In this document: positions 1 to 9,791 of the stretch, in pieces
Layout: every line of letters starts with the position of its first letter
How positions within the stretch are numbered: the stretch's first letter is position 1
Assembly (NCBI GenBank): GCA_049305865.1
Contig: JBAQPP010000054.1
Location: 1 to 15,549 of the forward strand
Length of the DNA: 15,549 nucleotides
DNA from: UBA6263 sp049305865
GTDB lineage: Bacteria > Patescibacteriota > Gracilibacteria > Absconditabacterales > Absconditicoccaceae
Direction: 5' to 3'
Notes under the pieces: model-generated
Told to the model about the DNA's origin: nothing
The model's input: the letters and a program-made list of their open reading frames with translations, nothing else
The model's database searches: none
Program-made: the position numbers and the translations under genes

Positions 1-1
1 G

Positions 2-118
2 AATAATAACGGGATATTTAACAAAAAAATTAAGTATAAAAGATTAAATATCAAACAGATTATAAATATACTAATTTATATTTTTGTCAAATGTAATTCA
101 ATTATAAACTTGCTTTAA
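2..118 (+). other. Possible 3' end of an unidentified gene
   Basis: This frame is open from the left edge to a TAA, giving about 38 codons rich in Ile, Asn and Lys with a hydrophobic stretch near the end. In DNA this AT-rich, and with UGA not a stop, an open run of this length can easily arise by chance. No family is recognisable. It could be the tail of a gene that begins outside the window. The rest of 1-183 shows only AT-rich DNA with no convincing promoter. Confidence 0.2.
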
Positions 119-183
119 AGCATCAAATCTTTAATTATTATATCACTTATTTTATAAAATTTTTATATATTAAAAATATTTAA

Positions 184-570
184 ATGGTTTTTAAGAAAAC
201 AGTTAAAAAGGCTTCTCCTGTCATAGTAGAGACTAAAAAGCATGAAGAAGTAAGTTGTTGCAATCATAATGGTAAAAAATGTTTTTGAGTATTAGTTATT
301 ATTCTACTTGTATTAAATCTAGCTATTGGAGTATGGAATTCATTAAATTCAAATTCTGCTCGAAATATAGAAGCTTTGAAAGTATGAGGTAAAGAAAATT
401 TGGAATTAGTTAAGAAATTATATGGTATGGATACTTATAAAGAACAACAGAAATGAGCTATTATGCAAGTTCTAAATTCTTTTGTTGGATGAGATCAGGC
501 ACCACAAATATTGCCTTCTGGACAAGCTGCACAAGAATTGCCAGCTGAAGCTCCTACATTAACTCAATAA
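184..570 (+). CDS. Small single-pass membrane protein with Cys-rich cytoplasmic head
   Basis: The product is 128 residues when UGA is read as Gly (four in-frame UGA codons) and ends in TAA. The N-terminus is basic and carries a Cys/His cluster, C-C-N-H-N-G-K-K-C, at about residues 25-33. A single hydrophobic segment follows at about 35-52, then an external part ending in a Pro/Ala/Gln-rich tail. The segment just after the membrane span (K-x-G-G-x-E-N ... L-Y-x-x-D-T-Y-K-x-Q-Q-K) is clearly homologous to the same region of the next gene, so the two look like a tandem duplication. This copy lacks the thioredoxin domain. The Cys/His cluster might bind metal, which is inference. Function is unknown. 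A partner or regulator of the neighbouring disulphide protein is plausible. The two genes are 35 nt apart and probably cotranscribed. The start is the first in-frame ATG after an A/T leader. Confidence 0.8.
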
Positions 571-605
571 ATCTCAATATATTTTATTTAAGTTAGTTTA
601 TAAAA

Positions 606-1472
606 ATGAAAGTATTTAAAAAATTTGAATTACCACATATTTGGTTGGTGGCATTGTTGGCACTAAATATTTTGTTAACTTTATTTGTAATCGTAAGAAA
701 AGATCCTTCGCGATCTTTGGAAGAAATGAAAGCTTGATGAGCAGAAAACTTTACTCTAGTACAAGAATTGTATAGTTCAGATACTTATAAGAAACAACAG
801 AAAGATTCTATTACTCAATTTCTTGGGTCTATAAAATGAACAGATTGAACTACTCAATGACAACAAGAAGAGCCAACTGATATAGCTCCTAGTCAATGAC
901 CAGATCAAGCTATGATAGATAAATTGAATACTATCAAAAAAGACTGATATGTATCAGGCAATCCAGATGCACAGATAACAATTTTGGAATATTCTGATTT
1001 AGTTTGTCCTTTCTGTAAAAGACAATCTGCACAGGGTACTTTAGAAAAAGTTTTGGAAAAATATAATGGGAAAGTGAATAGAATATTTAGACAATCTCCT
1101 TTGGTAAATCTACATCCTACAGCTCCAAAAGCTGCTGAATGAGCAGAATGTGCTGGAGAATTATGATGAGCAGAAAAATATTATGAATATTTAGTAAAAG
1201 CTTTTGCTTTGACTGATACAACTGATGAAACAATCAAACAGGTTGCTAAAGACATGTGATTGAAAACAGCTAAATTTGATCAATGTTTGGATAGCGGCAA
1301 ATATACAGCTAAAGTAAATGCACAATTACAAGAAGGACAAGGGTTTGGTGTAAGCTGAACGCCTGGTAATGTAATTGTTAATTCAACTAATTGACAATAT
1401 GTATTGGTTGCATGAGCTTATCCTGTTGAAAAGTTTGTTGAGGAAATAGATAAAATGCTTGCAGCAAAATAA
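606..1472 (+). CDS. Membrane-anchored DsbA-like thioredoxin-fold protein
   Basis: The product has 288 residues. A signal-anchor lies at about 12-30. A linker of about 80 residues follows, homologous to the preceding gene. The C-terminal half is a DsbA-type thioredoxin domain (Thioredoxin_4/DsbA-like family). The redox motif is C134-P-F-C137 inside an E-Y-S-D-L-V context. The cis-proline loop reads V-S-G-T-P-G, its first Gly being encoded by UGA. Two further cysteines in the helical insertion (in A-E-C-A-G and F-D-Q-C-L) are typical of this subgroup. The domain should face outward and form or exchange disulphides in exported proteins. One CGA codon (residue 36) lies between the span and the linker and reads as Trp under the proposed code. 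The gene ends in TAA just before a hairpin terminator. The fold assignment is firm; oxidase versus isomerase or reductase activity cannot be decided from sequence. Confidence 0.88.
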
Positions 1473-1500
1473 TAAATCAAATTATAAGAATAAAAAAGGA

Positions 1501-1530
1501 AAAACAGCGTATCAAGGCGCTGTTTTTTTT
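1501..1530 (+). terminator. Rho-independent terminator, probably bidirectional
   Basis: The arms AAAACAGCG and CGCTGTTTT form a perfect 9-bp stem around an 8-nt loop, followed by a run of T. It lies 28 nt after the DsbA-like gene. On the other strand the same hairpin ends in a T run and lies just beyond the Nudix gene stop, so it can serve both converging units. Confidence 0.85.
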
Positions 1531-1549
1531 AAAGAAATTATAAAATTGA

Positions 1550-1969
1550 TTAATGCTTTAATGGATTATATTGTTTAAGAAATTCTATAACATTGGGAAA
1601 TAGTTGTTCTTTTGCAGCTTCTTGTATATTAAAAAATCTAATTTCTTGGCATTCTTGTGAAGGCTTAAATTTATGTATATCATCTATGTCGATTTGGACC
1701 CTGTAGATTATATTTGATATATTAAGATCACTTAGATTCTTTGATGTAACGAAATATACTGGGACATCACTTACCAATTTAATATGTATTCACATTTCTT
1801 CTAATAGTTCTCTTTTTATACATTCTTGTGGGTTTTCTCAAAAATCTAATCATCAACCAGGTAATTCTCGTAATCAATTGTCTTCTTTTACTAATAGAAA
1901 TCTTTTTTGATTATCCAAAATAAGAGCTTTTACGCTTGTTCTATAAAAGCAATTTGGAATAATATCCAT
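1550..1969 (-). CDS. Nudix hydrolase (first copy)
   Basis: The product has 139 residues and ends in TAA. It carries a complete Nudix box, G-x5-E-x7-R-E-x-x-E-E-x-G-I, at about residues 38-60, with UGA supplying several of its glycines. Directly before it the sequence reads x-E-L-P-G-G, where x (codon 34, CGA) is the position that is usually Trp in this superfamily. This is one of the best single pieces of evidence that CGA means Trp here. Nudix enzymes hydrolyse nucleoside diphosphates linked to another group, often to clean damaged nucleotides; the substrate here cannot be told. It is the last gene of a four-gene minus-strand unit, 28 nt after the ValRS-like gene. An ATG 5 nt upstream is out of frame. 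Under the standard code only the C-terminal half would appear as an open frame. Confidence 0.92.
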
Positions 1970-1997
1970 ACCATAATTTATAGGTATATAAAAATAA

Positions 1998-4922
1998 TTA
2001 TTTATTCATCTTAATTTTGTTTATTTTATACTCTAGCTCTAAAACTTCCTTTTTGAGCTTTTTCATTTCTTTTTCCTTCTTATCTTTTTCTTCTTTGTTA
2101 TCTGAAACAGAAGGAGAAGATAAAATGCTTCTAAGGTTTTGTATATGATGTTCTTTTTCTTCTAGTTGAGCTCTCAATCCGCTTATAATGTCTTTCTCAG
2201 AACAGAATTTTTTGGTCTTAACTCACAATGTTATATTGATTACAGTGTCTACTATATAACCATTTGGTATACTTTGATGTGGCCTAAGGTATTCTATTTC
2301 ATTAATTTTAAGAAGTCTTTTTAGTAAATCCTCATAATCTTCTATAAGTTCTATAAAATCAGTATTGGCTTGTAAAAATATATCTATAGATTCATGTTGT
2401 TTGAGACAATTATTTTCTCTTATTTCAACTATCTTATCCATTATATCGAAAAATAAATGTATCTTATAATTTTTATGTATTTTATCTGTATTTAACTGAA
2501 ACATATCCATTTGTATTTCGTTTATATCCCCTCAGAAATTGTCAACTATTTTTTGAGAAATATATGGAGCGTATGGATAAATCAATTTTAAAATCATAAT
2601 AAGATGATATAATACAACGCTTGGAGTATATTCAGTTTTATTCTCTTTTATAATTTCAAGATATCGGTCACAAAAATACTTTCTAATTATATTGATAGCT
2701 TTATTTCAAAAATTTATAACTTGTCATTGAGAAATACTAGAGTTTAATTCATCTAATAGAGTTTTGAAAGTATATATGATCCATATATCTGTTTCATGTA
2801 GCTTATCAACATTTTTTTCTATTTCTTTTTTTAGATTGAGGATATTTAACTTCCTTCTAGAACTGAAAAAATTTTTAAAAATAAATCTAGATGCATTCCA
2901 AAGTTTATCCAAGAATCTGGATGATAATTGTACATCATCTATACAATATTGAAAATCATTCTCTTTACCATTTATGACAAATGATAATCTCAATGAGTCT
3001 TTACCATGATTTTTAAATATATCTTTGGAATTAAATACTATATTATCTGTTTGAGATAGTTTATTTCATTTATCATTTAATAGTAGTTGATGTATTAATA
3101 TACGATCAAACAATAATTCCTTTGAAAAGCTTCAGTTCATAATTAATATTTTTACAATCCAGTCTATATTGTCTGATCAGGTAGATAATATTCATTTTGT
3201 GATTTTCTTAGGGATATCTTGATATATTCAAGATATATAAATACTCCGCAAAGAGCATATAAAAGATGGATCGAAAACACAATTTTGCAAAGATATTTTG
3301 TATCTATCTTCACATAGTTCACTGAGATTAAATTTATAATCTTCTCAGTTATTATCTATAAGATACGATTTTTTAAGAATATCTAAAAGTAATTGAATCT
3401 TTTCAAAACTACTTTTTCTTGCCATATCTATAATTTCTGTGACTTTTTTTAGCTCTTTGAGCTCACTGAGATATTTTTTTGTCTTTGGATTTGTAGATAG
3501 TTTGTCTTGTAAAATCTGTATATAATAATCTATTATCTTAACGTCTGATTGAAAAGTATTTGAAAAAAGAGCGCCTACCAATTCATCTATAGAAAAATCT
3601 ATTGATAAATATCAGTCTAATATAAGATTAAATATAATCAAAGTCATCATAACTTTTCTTGATTTTCTACTTTTAATAAGTTTGTCTATAATATCTCCTT
3701 CATCGAAAATATATGTACGTCATCTTGTATTTTCTCGAACTGGTAGTGACTGTCCGAAACTATATTGCCTAGAAATACACCACGTATCTGTACGATTGAT
3801 TCAATCTTTTATCTGATCTATATATTCTACTGGAAGCACATTAATTTCTTGATTATTTATTGATTGTATAATATCCTCTTTATTCTCTATCGGTATCTTG
3901 ATAAATCGTTGTTTTTTGAGTATTGTAAGTAATTTTTCTCATGTTTTTTTAAATACAGGAATCTGATAATCCAAATCAGAAACACGGTCTAAATTTGATA
4001 TATCATCTAAATATTGTATAATATTATCAAAAAAATCTTCAACTTTTTTCTCAGCAAATATTCATGTCATCTGAGTAAAACATCATTTATCATCTATAGC
4101 TCAAATATCTATTTGTAATTTATGCTTTTGAGCCAATTCAAGTCATACAAAATCATGATTTGGATTAACTCTCACTATACCATTATTTTGCATGGTATCT
4201 ACCGTTTCATCGGTTAAGATTGGGATGGGTTTGTTTATAATAGGAATAAGTACATTACTTCAAACAAATTTCTTATATCTTTTATCATTGGGATTAACTA
4301 ATAGGGCTACGTCTGAAAATATTGTCTCAGGACTGGTCGTTGAGATAACTATTGAATCATTTTTTGTTTCTATGAAATACCTAATATTGTATTTTTTTCC
4401 ATGTATAGTCTTAAATTGAACATCATCATTTCATATTACTGATTGATATTCATTACTCCAATATACTATTTTTTTATCTTCATAAATCAGTCATTTTTTA
4501 TATAGATCTATAAATATCTTACGTGCCATATGGACGTAATCTTCATTGATAGTAGAAACAGGTATTTTGTTATAAGAGATTCATGATTGATAAATTTGTT
4601 TTTGATTTTGTTTTTGCTTATTAAATAATATTTTATGACTAACCTTTTCTGGATTAATTCAATTTATTTTTTTGAATGATGGAGATGTATAAAATCATAT
4701 ATTCCAATAAAAATTATTTCATAGAATATTTAGATTCTTTGATAAAATATCTTGATAAACAAGTGAAAAAATATCTCACAAATGAAGCTGGTCAGAAATT
4801 GGCATAAGGTCTGAAAATATTTGAGCAAGATTTTTGAGTTTATGGTCTTTAAATTTTTTATTTTTATCTTGTATTTCTTTTTCTACAATATGATAATTAT
4901 ATTTTTTTGGAAAATCTTTCAT
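1998..4922 (-). CDS. valS: Valyl-tRNA synthetase homologue with degenerate catalytic motifs
   Basis: The product has 974 residues, full ValRS length. Domain order is normal: a Rossmann core with H-L-G-D at 47-50; a CP1 editing domain with S-T-T-S-P-E-T at 194-200; W-C-I-S-R-Q at 381-386; an insertion of roughly 100 residues; the T-G-S-D...W segment; the KMSKS position; an anticodon-binding domain with F-C-D-W-Y near 750-754 (Trp encoded by CGA); and a C-terminal Lys/Glu-rich coiled coil like the ValRS arm. Signature motifs have drifted. HIGH is HLGD. KMSKS is K-L-S-Q-T at 621-625. The family G-T-D-H-A-G-I is G-F-Y-T-S-P-S near 76-82. W-W-G-H-R-I-P is S-F-G-Q-S-L-P at 388-394. The editing T-T-R-P-E-T has lost its Arg. 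It is either an extremely divergent ValRS or an inactive paralogue that still binds tRNA. It lies 29 nt downstream of the surface-protein gene. No Shine-Dalgarno sequence precedes the start. Confidence 0.88.
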
Positions 4923-4951
4923 TTGTAAAAACTATAGAATATTTAAAATTT

Positions 4952-6589
4952 TTATTTTCAATACTGGTAAAGTCTATATAGACTATAAGCAAAGACACTA
5001 AACATAATTACCAATAATACATTCTCTACTGGTCACACCTGTACTTTTTTAACATTATCTATTTTAACTTCTTTTCAATCTTTACAGAGTGCTTGTATAA
5101 TATAGAACGCATATTCATCTTTCTTAGAAAATTGATTAAATGGATATTCAAACCTTGTATCGGTAGTCTCTCAAACCTTTTTCATTTGAGATATATCAGA
5201 AGTTTCAAAATCAGATCTATAAACTATATATTTATCAACATTTTCTACTCCAGATCGAACTAAGTAATGCTTGTCTCATATTTTTTCATCATAAATTATT
5301 ATATTTTGGACTATACAAGTAGGTCAAGCAGGATTAAAACTTACTACGTCAGATGATGATCATATAGGACTTAAATCTTCATTTAATGGTGTGATTTTAA
5401 AATAATAGATGATATCAGGATTGATGTTTTCTACAAACAATTCATTTGTATCAACATTGGCCGATTGATCTAATAAATCTTGTCATGTTCAATATTCAAT
5501 TTTGAATTTTGTAGGGACAATTCATATTACCTCCCACTTAATCGTTAAAGTATTTTGATCTATTAAATCAGTAAAAAATTTGATATTTTTTATACTAGTT
5601 CATTGTCAAACCGTTAAAGTCTGTATATTATCGTATGTTTTTTTGTTTCACGCATCTATGATTTCCAATGAAACTAATATTTCTCACTCAGTTTCCATAT
5701 TAACTTTTTTGGAAAATTGTCATGCCGTTACTCTGTCCATAGGATATGTCTTACCGTCACTTAATTTTAGTTGAACTGAAGATATTCAATCTTTTGTATT
5801 CACGTTGAATATAACTTGGTCTCACTGCTTAATATTTGCTAATGGGATAATTTCTATTCATTTAAAAGTCTCATCAGTAACTGGTTGATAATTGAAGCTT
5901 ACCTGATCAGATTCACCCAATACAGTATCGGTAGAATCAACTATTTTAACTCTAAGTATATTTTGTCATTGAACTATTCAAGTCAAATATGCATTAAAAT
6001 TTCATGCAGAGTCAGTAATTCATTGTTGTACTAATATATCGTTTACATAGTATTGTATAGGTGAATTTGGTAGTTGAGAACTAACTCAAAATATATTAAT
6101 TATATTGTTTTTTTCTATCACTCATGCAACTGGTGATGTAATCTCAACATCTTTAATATCTGCTCATCATGGAGTACCAACTATTACTGTTGCTTCTCAA
6201 GCAATACTATCGTCAGTAATATCAGAAATTTTCACCTTGAATGTTCAAGCTTTTTTGATCTGAATTCACTTAGAAAATATTTTTATTCACTGATCTTGTG
6301 GAACAAATGTATATAGACCTTCACTAGGGACTACGTAATCTTTTTGTGGATCAATATCTCAATCTATTTCTATAAAAACATCTCAATTATATTCTTTTAT
6401 AATTTCTCAATTATTTACTGCCTTAACTATAAGATCTACTGGTTGATTGGCCTCAAATGAACTTGGTTGTACTTCAACAACAAACGCATTTGGAGTAGCG
6501 GCCAAAGTATAACTATAATATCAGAAAAAACTAAATACCAAAAGCAGTATGACTAGAAATTTTATGTTTCTTGATGAAATTTTGTTCAT
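4952..6589 (-). CDS. Secreted or anchored surface protein with Ig-like and fibronectin III domains
   Basis: The product has 545 residues and ends in TAA. A hydrophobic N-terminal export signal at about 9-30 ends in T-L-A-A. A series of beta-sandwich repeats follows, with conserved short patterns such as A-G-x-F and D-x-x-G-N-x. One clear fibronectin type III module has L-T-I-K-W and, later, Y-Y-F-K-I-T-P-L. A second has L-V-x-S-G-V-E-N-V-D-K-Y-I-V-Y-R, in which x (codon 445, CGA) sits on the invariant fnIII Trp. A hydrophobic segment near the C-terminus (about 522-540) ends in a short basic tail, so the protein is probably anchored with most of its mass outside. Adhesion or cell-envelope structure is the likely role, but no ligand can be inferred. 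It is second in the minus-strand unit, 26 nt after the small anchored protein gene. Confidence 0.85.
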
Positions 6590-6615
6590 CTAGTAAGTTT
6601 AATTGTAAAAATATT

Positions 6616-7146
6616 TTAATGTTCTGTATAAGAAGTAAGATTACCTATTGAAAGACTATCTTGCAATTGTCAGTTTTTAACTATAACCTCACTTATAAGT
6701 ATATCTTTTACTGATCAACTAAATGGTATTATAAAAAAACTTTCTTGTGATTTTATATCTTTTAAATCGTCAAAAGAAAGAGTAATAGATCAAGACTGAT
6801 TAAAACTTATTTTATATTGTTTTTGGAAACTTATGTTTTGGATATTTAAAGAAACTGTATCGTAGTCATAAACTATTGTTATATCTAGCGAAGAATAATT
6901 TTTACTTAAAAGATTATTTGAAAGGAAAATATCCAGCAATCAATCAGTATTTTTATATGCTATATCTCGTTGATTTTCTTGTATTATTTTGATATCCTGT
7001 ATTCACAATATGCTTGCTTGGAAAATATTTGTATCTTTGCTTAGATAAAATAAAATAAACGCTAAAAAAATAGATATAACAAATATTATTGAGTTATTGA
7101 TTATTCTTTTTAGAATAGTTTTTCTTATTGGTTTTTTACCTTTCAT
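6616..7146 (-). CDS. Small signal-anchored extracellular protein, possibly cohesin-like
   Basis: The product has 176 residues and ends in TAA. The N-terminus is Lys/Arg-rich, followed by one transmembrane segment at about 19-36. The remainder is a predicted beta-rich external domain. The pattern L-D-I-T-I-V-Y-D-Y-D and the alternating hydrophobic strands resemble cohesin-like or related beta-sandwich domains, but the match is weak and no function is assigned. It is the first gene of the unit that continues into the fibronectin III protein, the ValRS homologue and a Nudix hydrolase. The ATG follows an AT-rich leader with no ribosome-binding site. Confidence 0.75.
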
Positions 7147-7339
7147 AAGCAGTATTTATATACAAATCAATAATTTATTTATAATCAATTTAGATTTATA
7201 ATAAACTTATAGAAAAAATCAAATAAAACTTATTAGAAAGTCTTTGTCAATAATAAAGATATTCTATTGAATTTATAATATTGAAAGATAAAATTATTTT
7301 TGTTGATATTATGTATTTAAACCAAGATACATTTAAAAA
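7147..7339. promoter_or_regulatory. Divergent intergenic region with candidate promoters
   Basis: This 193-nt AT-rich spacer separates two divergent membrane-protein genes. On the plus strand a TTGAAT at 7267-7272 is followed after 16 nt by TAAAAT at 7289-7294, and a TATAAT lies at 7274-7279. Either could start the plus-strand gene. For the minus strand I see TATAAA-like sequence at 7155-7160 but no well-spaced -35 box. In DNA of this composition such matches are weak evidence. Confidence 0.3.
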
Positions 7340-8278
7340 ATGATCATAAGAAAACTAAATAAAGATAAGAAATGACCAATAAAAACTATCGTTATAATTA
7401 TTTTGGTGACCATTTTTTTGATAGTTATCTTTTTTGAATATCCTAATATTCTTAAACATATAGATATTTGAACTAATAATTATATATTAAATAATGGTGT
7501 AAATATATTATGAAAAATAGAAAAAATAGAAGAGATGTGATATAATGAATTTTTTTTGGTAAATAAAGACTCAAAAATATTATTGAAGAATTATCCTCAA
7601 AATATAGATAACCTAATATGAAATAATGTACTAATCAACTGAGAAGTAAAAGAAATAGCAGATACTGAATTATTTTTTATAAAATTTATAAAAGACCTAG
7701 ATCAAAACACTATAATAGAAAATAATATTTATACATTTGCCAATGAATTGGTTATTTTTAATACAAAAGAAATGCCGTCTGTAGTACCATATAAACAATG
7801 AAATAAAATAACTATTTATTATAAAAATAATCCGTTGATAGATATATCATCATTTGGATGTAGTAAGGTATCGGCTTCCCGTGATTGCAAACAATTAATT
7901 AATGATTTTGATTTAAATGAAAATGAATATTTTGATTCTTATAATTGATTGGTCTATTATAAAATTGATGATAATAAATGGGAGTTGTTTAATGATACAT
8001 TATTATGATATTATATACAGACAAAAGATGATGATGTACTGTTAAATATATCTTCCGTAATAGATATTATAAACTCTGACTATATACTAAACAATAAGAA
8101 AGATCTTATACTAAATAGTTGTGAATACCTTGTGAGTATTGATGATATTGATATCATATGACAGGATTGAAGTATAATAATCGTTGATGCAAAATGAAAT
8201 AACAAGGACAAACAAGATACTAGATGTAAGACAAGCTTTGATTTAATGAAGGATTGGAAAATTGTAAAAAATAATTAA
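7340..8278 (+). CDS. Single-pass membrane protein of unknown function
   Basis: The product has 312 residues with about a dozen UGA-encoded glycines and ends in TAA. A short basic N-terminus precedes one strongly hydrophobic segment at about 15-33; the rest should lie outside the cytoplasm. The external part is rich in Asp, Asn, Ile and Tyr and contains three or four cysteines (F-G-C-S, R-D-C-K, N-S-C-E, T-R-C-K) that could pair in disulphides, perhaps through the DsbA-like protein encoded earlier in the window (inference). I recognise no family. It is a stand-alone gene, divergent from the surface-protein unit and convergent with greA, and a hairpin lies just downstream. Confidence 0.8.
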
Positions 8279-8289
8279 AATATTACAAA

Positions 8290-8325
8290 AAATGACAGAA
8301 ATATTGTAACAATTTACTGTCATTT
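8290..8325. terminator. Hairpin between converging genes
   Basis: AAATGACAG and CTGTCATTT form a perfect 9-bp stem, and the loop contains a second small inverted repeat, ATTGT/ACAAT. It lies between the stop codons of the 312-residue gene and greA, where a bidirectional terminator would be expected. Its flanking T runs are short, so termination strength is uncertain. Confidence 0.6.
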
Positions 8326-8349
8326 AAAATATATATTTGATCTATATTA

Positions 8350-8826
8350 CTATTTTATCTCTAATATTTTCACACTTTTTCTACCTGTGTGTAATCTCAT
8401 TTTTACTGTATCTCATTTTTTCTTTCATTTGATAACACTTCACAAAGGAGAGTCAAATGAAATTTTAAAGTCTCAATCAATTGAAACTTCTCAAGTACCA
8501 ACTATTGTAACTGTATATGGTTTATCTCATTCTACTTCTACTGTTACTTTAGATCAAAAATCTACGACTTTTTCTCATTTTTTTACTTCTGATTCTATGA
8601 TTTCAACATTTTCTATCAGGTCAGCTATCTCAGACATTCTAGAGTTTATAAAATCCTTATCTTCCATAGCAGACTTATATTCAAAATTTTCTGAAAGATC
8701 TCACATAGCTTTTGCTTCTCATAATCTTTCTAGAACTAATGGTAATTTATTTTTTTTAAGATCATCCAATTCTTTAATTAAACTTGCATATCACTCTTTG
8801 GTAATATAATTTGTTTTCTTAGCCAT
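8350..8826 (-). CDS. greA: Transcription elongation factor GreA
   Basis: The product has 158 residues, the normal GreA length, and ends in TAG. The N-terminal coiled-coil domain carries the tip motif G-D-L-S-E-N at 42-47, whose acidic residues direct transcript cleavage by backtracked RNA polymerase. The C-terminal FKBP-like domain is complete (F-G-S-K-V-T-V near 90 and I-S-F-D-S-P-L-G near 126). Eleven of 13 glycines are encoded by UGA and two by GGT, including the invariant Gly of the tip motif, so UGA can be neither stop nor Trp here. It follows the hibernation-factor-like gene by 29 nt. A long plus-strand open frame overlapping this gene is only its antisense shadow. Confidence 0.96.
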
Positions 8827-8829
8827 TAA

Positions 8830-8847
8830 ATATTTTTATGAGATAAA
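8830..8847 (-). repeat. 18-nt leader repeat, copy 1 (before greA)
   Basis: The minus strand reads TTTATCTCATAAAAATAT, ending 3 nt before the greA ATG. An identical 18-mer lies at the same place before the upstream gene, at 9184-9201. It may be a shared translation-initiation or processing element. Confidence 0.6.
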
Positions 8848-8855
8848 TTAAAACA

Positions 8856-9179
8856 TTATTCTTGTCTAGATAATTGTTCTTTAAAATGTTTGAAAGCGTG
8901 GTTAACCAAATCTTCTACATATTTGAAACCGACTGCATTGCTGTAAGGAAATAATTTGCCATCATAGAAGAAATTAAAATTTGCTTCATATTTCTTTTTT
9001 TTATTTTGAGAAATTTTGTACTCTATTCTCACCTCTGCATCGTGTTTGTTTGCATAAATTTTCTGTAAATATGAATCTATTTTTCAATCAATATTCTTAT
9101 CTACAATATCAAGTATAATTTTCTTTTCATTATCTGGAACATTATAAAATTTGTGCGAAACAATCGGTTTACTGGACAT
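8856..9179 (-). CDS. Ribosome hibernation (HPF/RaiA)-like small protein
   Basis: The product has 107 residues and ends in TAA. It shows the pattern of the HPF/S30AE family: an N-terminal helix (I-D-S-Y-L-Q-K-I), then beta strands (A-E-V-R-I-E-Y-K-I and K-Y-E-A-N-F-N-F-F-Y), an acidic turn, and a C-terminal helix (V-E-D-L-V-N-H-A-F-K-H-F-K-E-Q-L). Proteins of this fold bind the 30S subunit and stall ribosomes in starved cells. Similarity is by pattern only, so the call is moderate. It precedes greA by 29 nt, shares the 18-nt leader repeat with it, and is probably cotranscribed with it from a promoter in the 84-nt spacer upstream. Confidence 0.6.
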
Positions 9180-9183
9180 AGAT

Positions 9184-9201
9184 ATATTTTTATGAGATAA
9201 A
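9184..9201 (-). repeat. 18-nt leader repeat, copy 2 (before the HPF-like gene)
   Basis: The same 18-mer occurs ahead of greA. Here it ends 4 nt before the ATG. The flanking sequences differ beyond a few bases, so the identity is not part of a longer duplication. Confidence 0.6.
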
Positions 9202-9227
9202 ATTACAATAAAGAACGCTTCATGATT

Positions 9228-9255
9228 ATTTTAATGAAATGATTGGAAATTTCAA
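9228..9255 (-). promoter_or_regulatory. Candidate sigma-70 promoter for the HPF-like gene and greA
   Basis: On the minus strand TTGAAA is followed after 16 nt by TAAAAT. This would start transcription about 40 nt before the HPF-like gene. The 84-nt spacer here is longer than the others within minus-strand units, which fits an internal promoter. Confidence 0.4.
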
Positions 9256-9263
9256 TAAAAAAC

Positions 9264-9767
9264 CTACAAGTCTAATTTATCCATAAAATCTTTTTTTATA
9301 TCAGATTTTTTCTTTTGTTCTTTTATTATAATATATGTTTTTCTAAATAATTCTCTAATATCTTCATAATATACCAATGAAAGTATCTCAGCGATAGTTG
9401 CTCGTTTATGGTTTCAGATATATCATTCTCATTGTATTATATTTACATCATCCGGATTACCAGAATATTCTATAAGAAAATAAGTAACATCTTTATCAAG
9501 CTGTCACTTTTTAGTTTCAGTACTTCTGAGTGAAGTTGTTCAAATCCTTTGCTTCATTTTCATCTGGTTAATAGGTATTCATGCTTCTTCGCTAACTTCT
9601 CTAAGAGCAGTTGTCTCCATCTCTTCTCATGGTTGTAGTTTTCATTTGGGAGCTACTCGCTCTATCTTACCTGAAAGAGCATGTCTTTTGATGATTAAAT
9701 ATCTTGGTTCTCTAGTAGGATCTAAGTAATAGACAATACCTCATGCGCTCTGCACTATTTCTCACAT
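9264..9767 (-). CDS. Nudix hydrolase (second copy, Ap4A-hydrolase-like)
   Basis: The product has 167 residues and ends in TAG. The Nudix box G-x5-E-x7-R-E-V-S-E-E-A-G-I is complete at about 42-64. It is preceded by x-V-A-P-K-G, where x is codon 37, CGA, at the usual W-x-L-P-K-G tryptophan. The P-K-G form is typical of MutT/Ap4A-type Nudix proteins; the substrate is not certain. Late in the domain, K-x-A-T-I-A-E-I-L (x = CGA, codon 122) matches the conserved aromatic before the terminal helix. The start follows the coiled-coil protein gene by 24 nt. A Lys-rich tail extends the usual fold by about 25 residues. Confidence 0.9.
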
Positions 9768-9791
9768 AATCGTAGTAAATATATAAAAATA

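Noticed and set aside
2764..5774. Plus-strand open frames at 2764-2952, 4192-4419 and 5580-5774
   Set aside because: They are antisense shadows of the ValRS-like and fibronectin III genes.
8387..8809. 140-codon plus-strand open frame
   Set aside because: It lies antisense to greA, whose family match is unmistakable, and its translation looks like no protein family.
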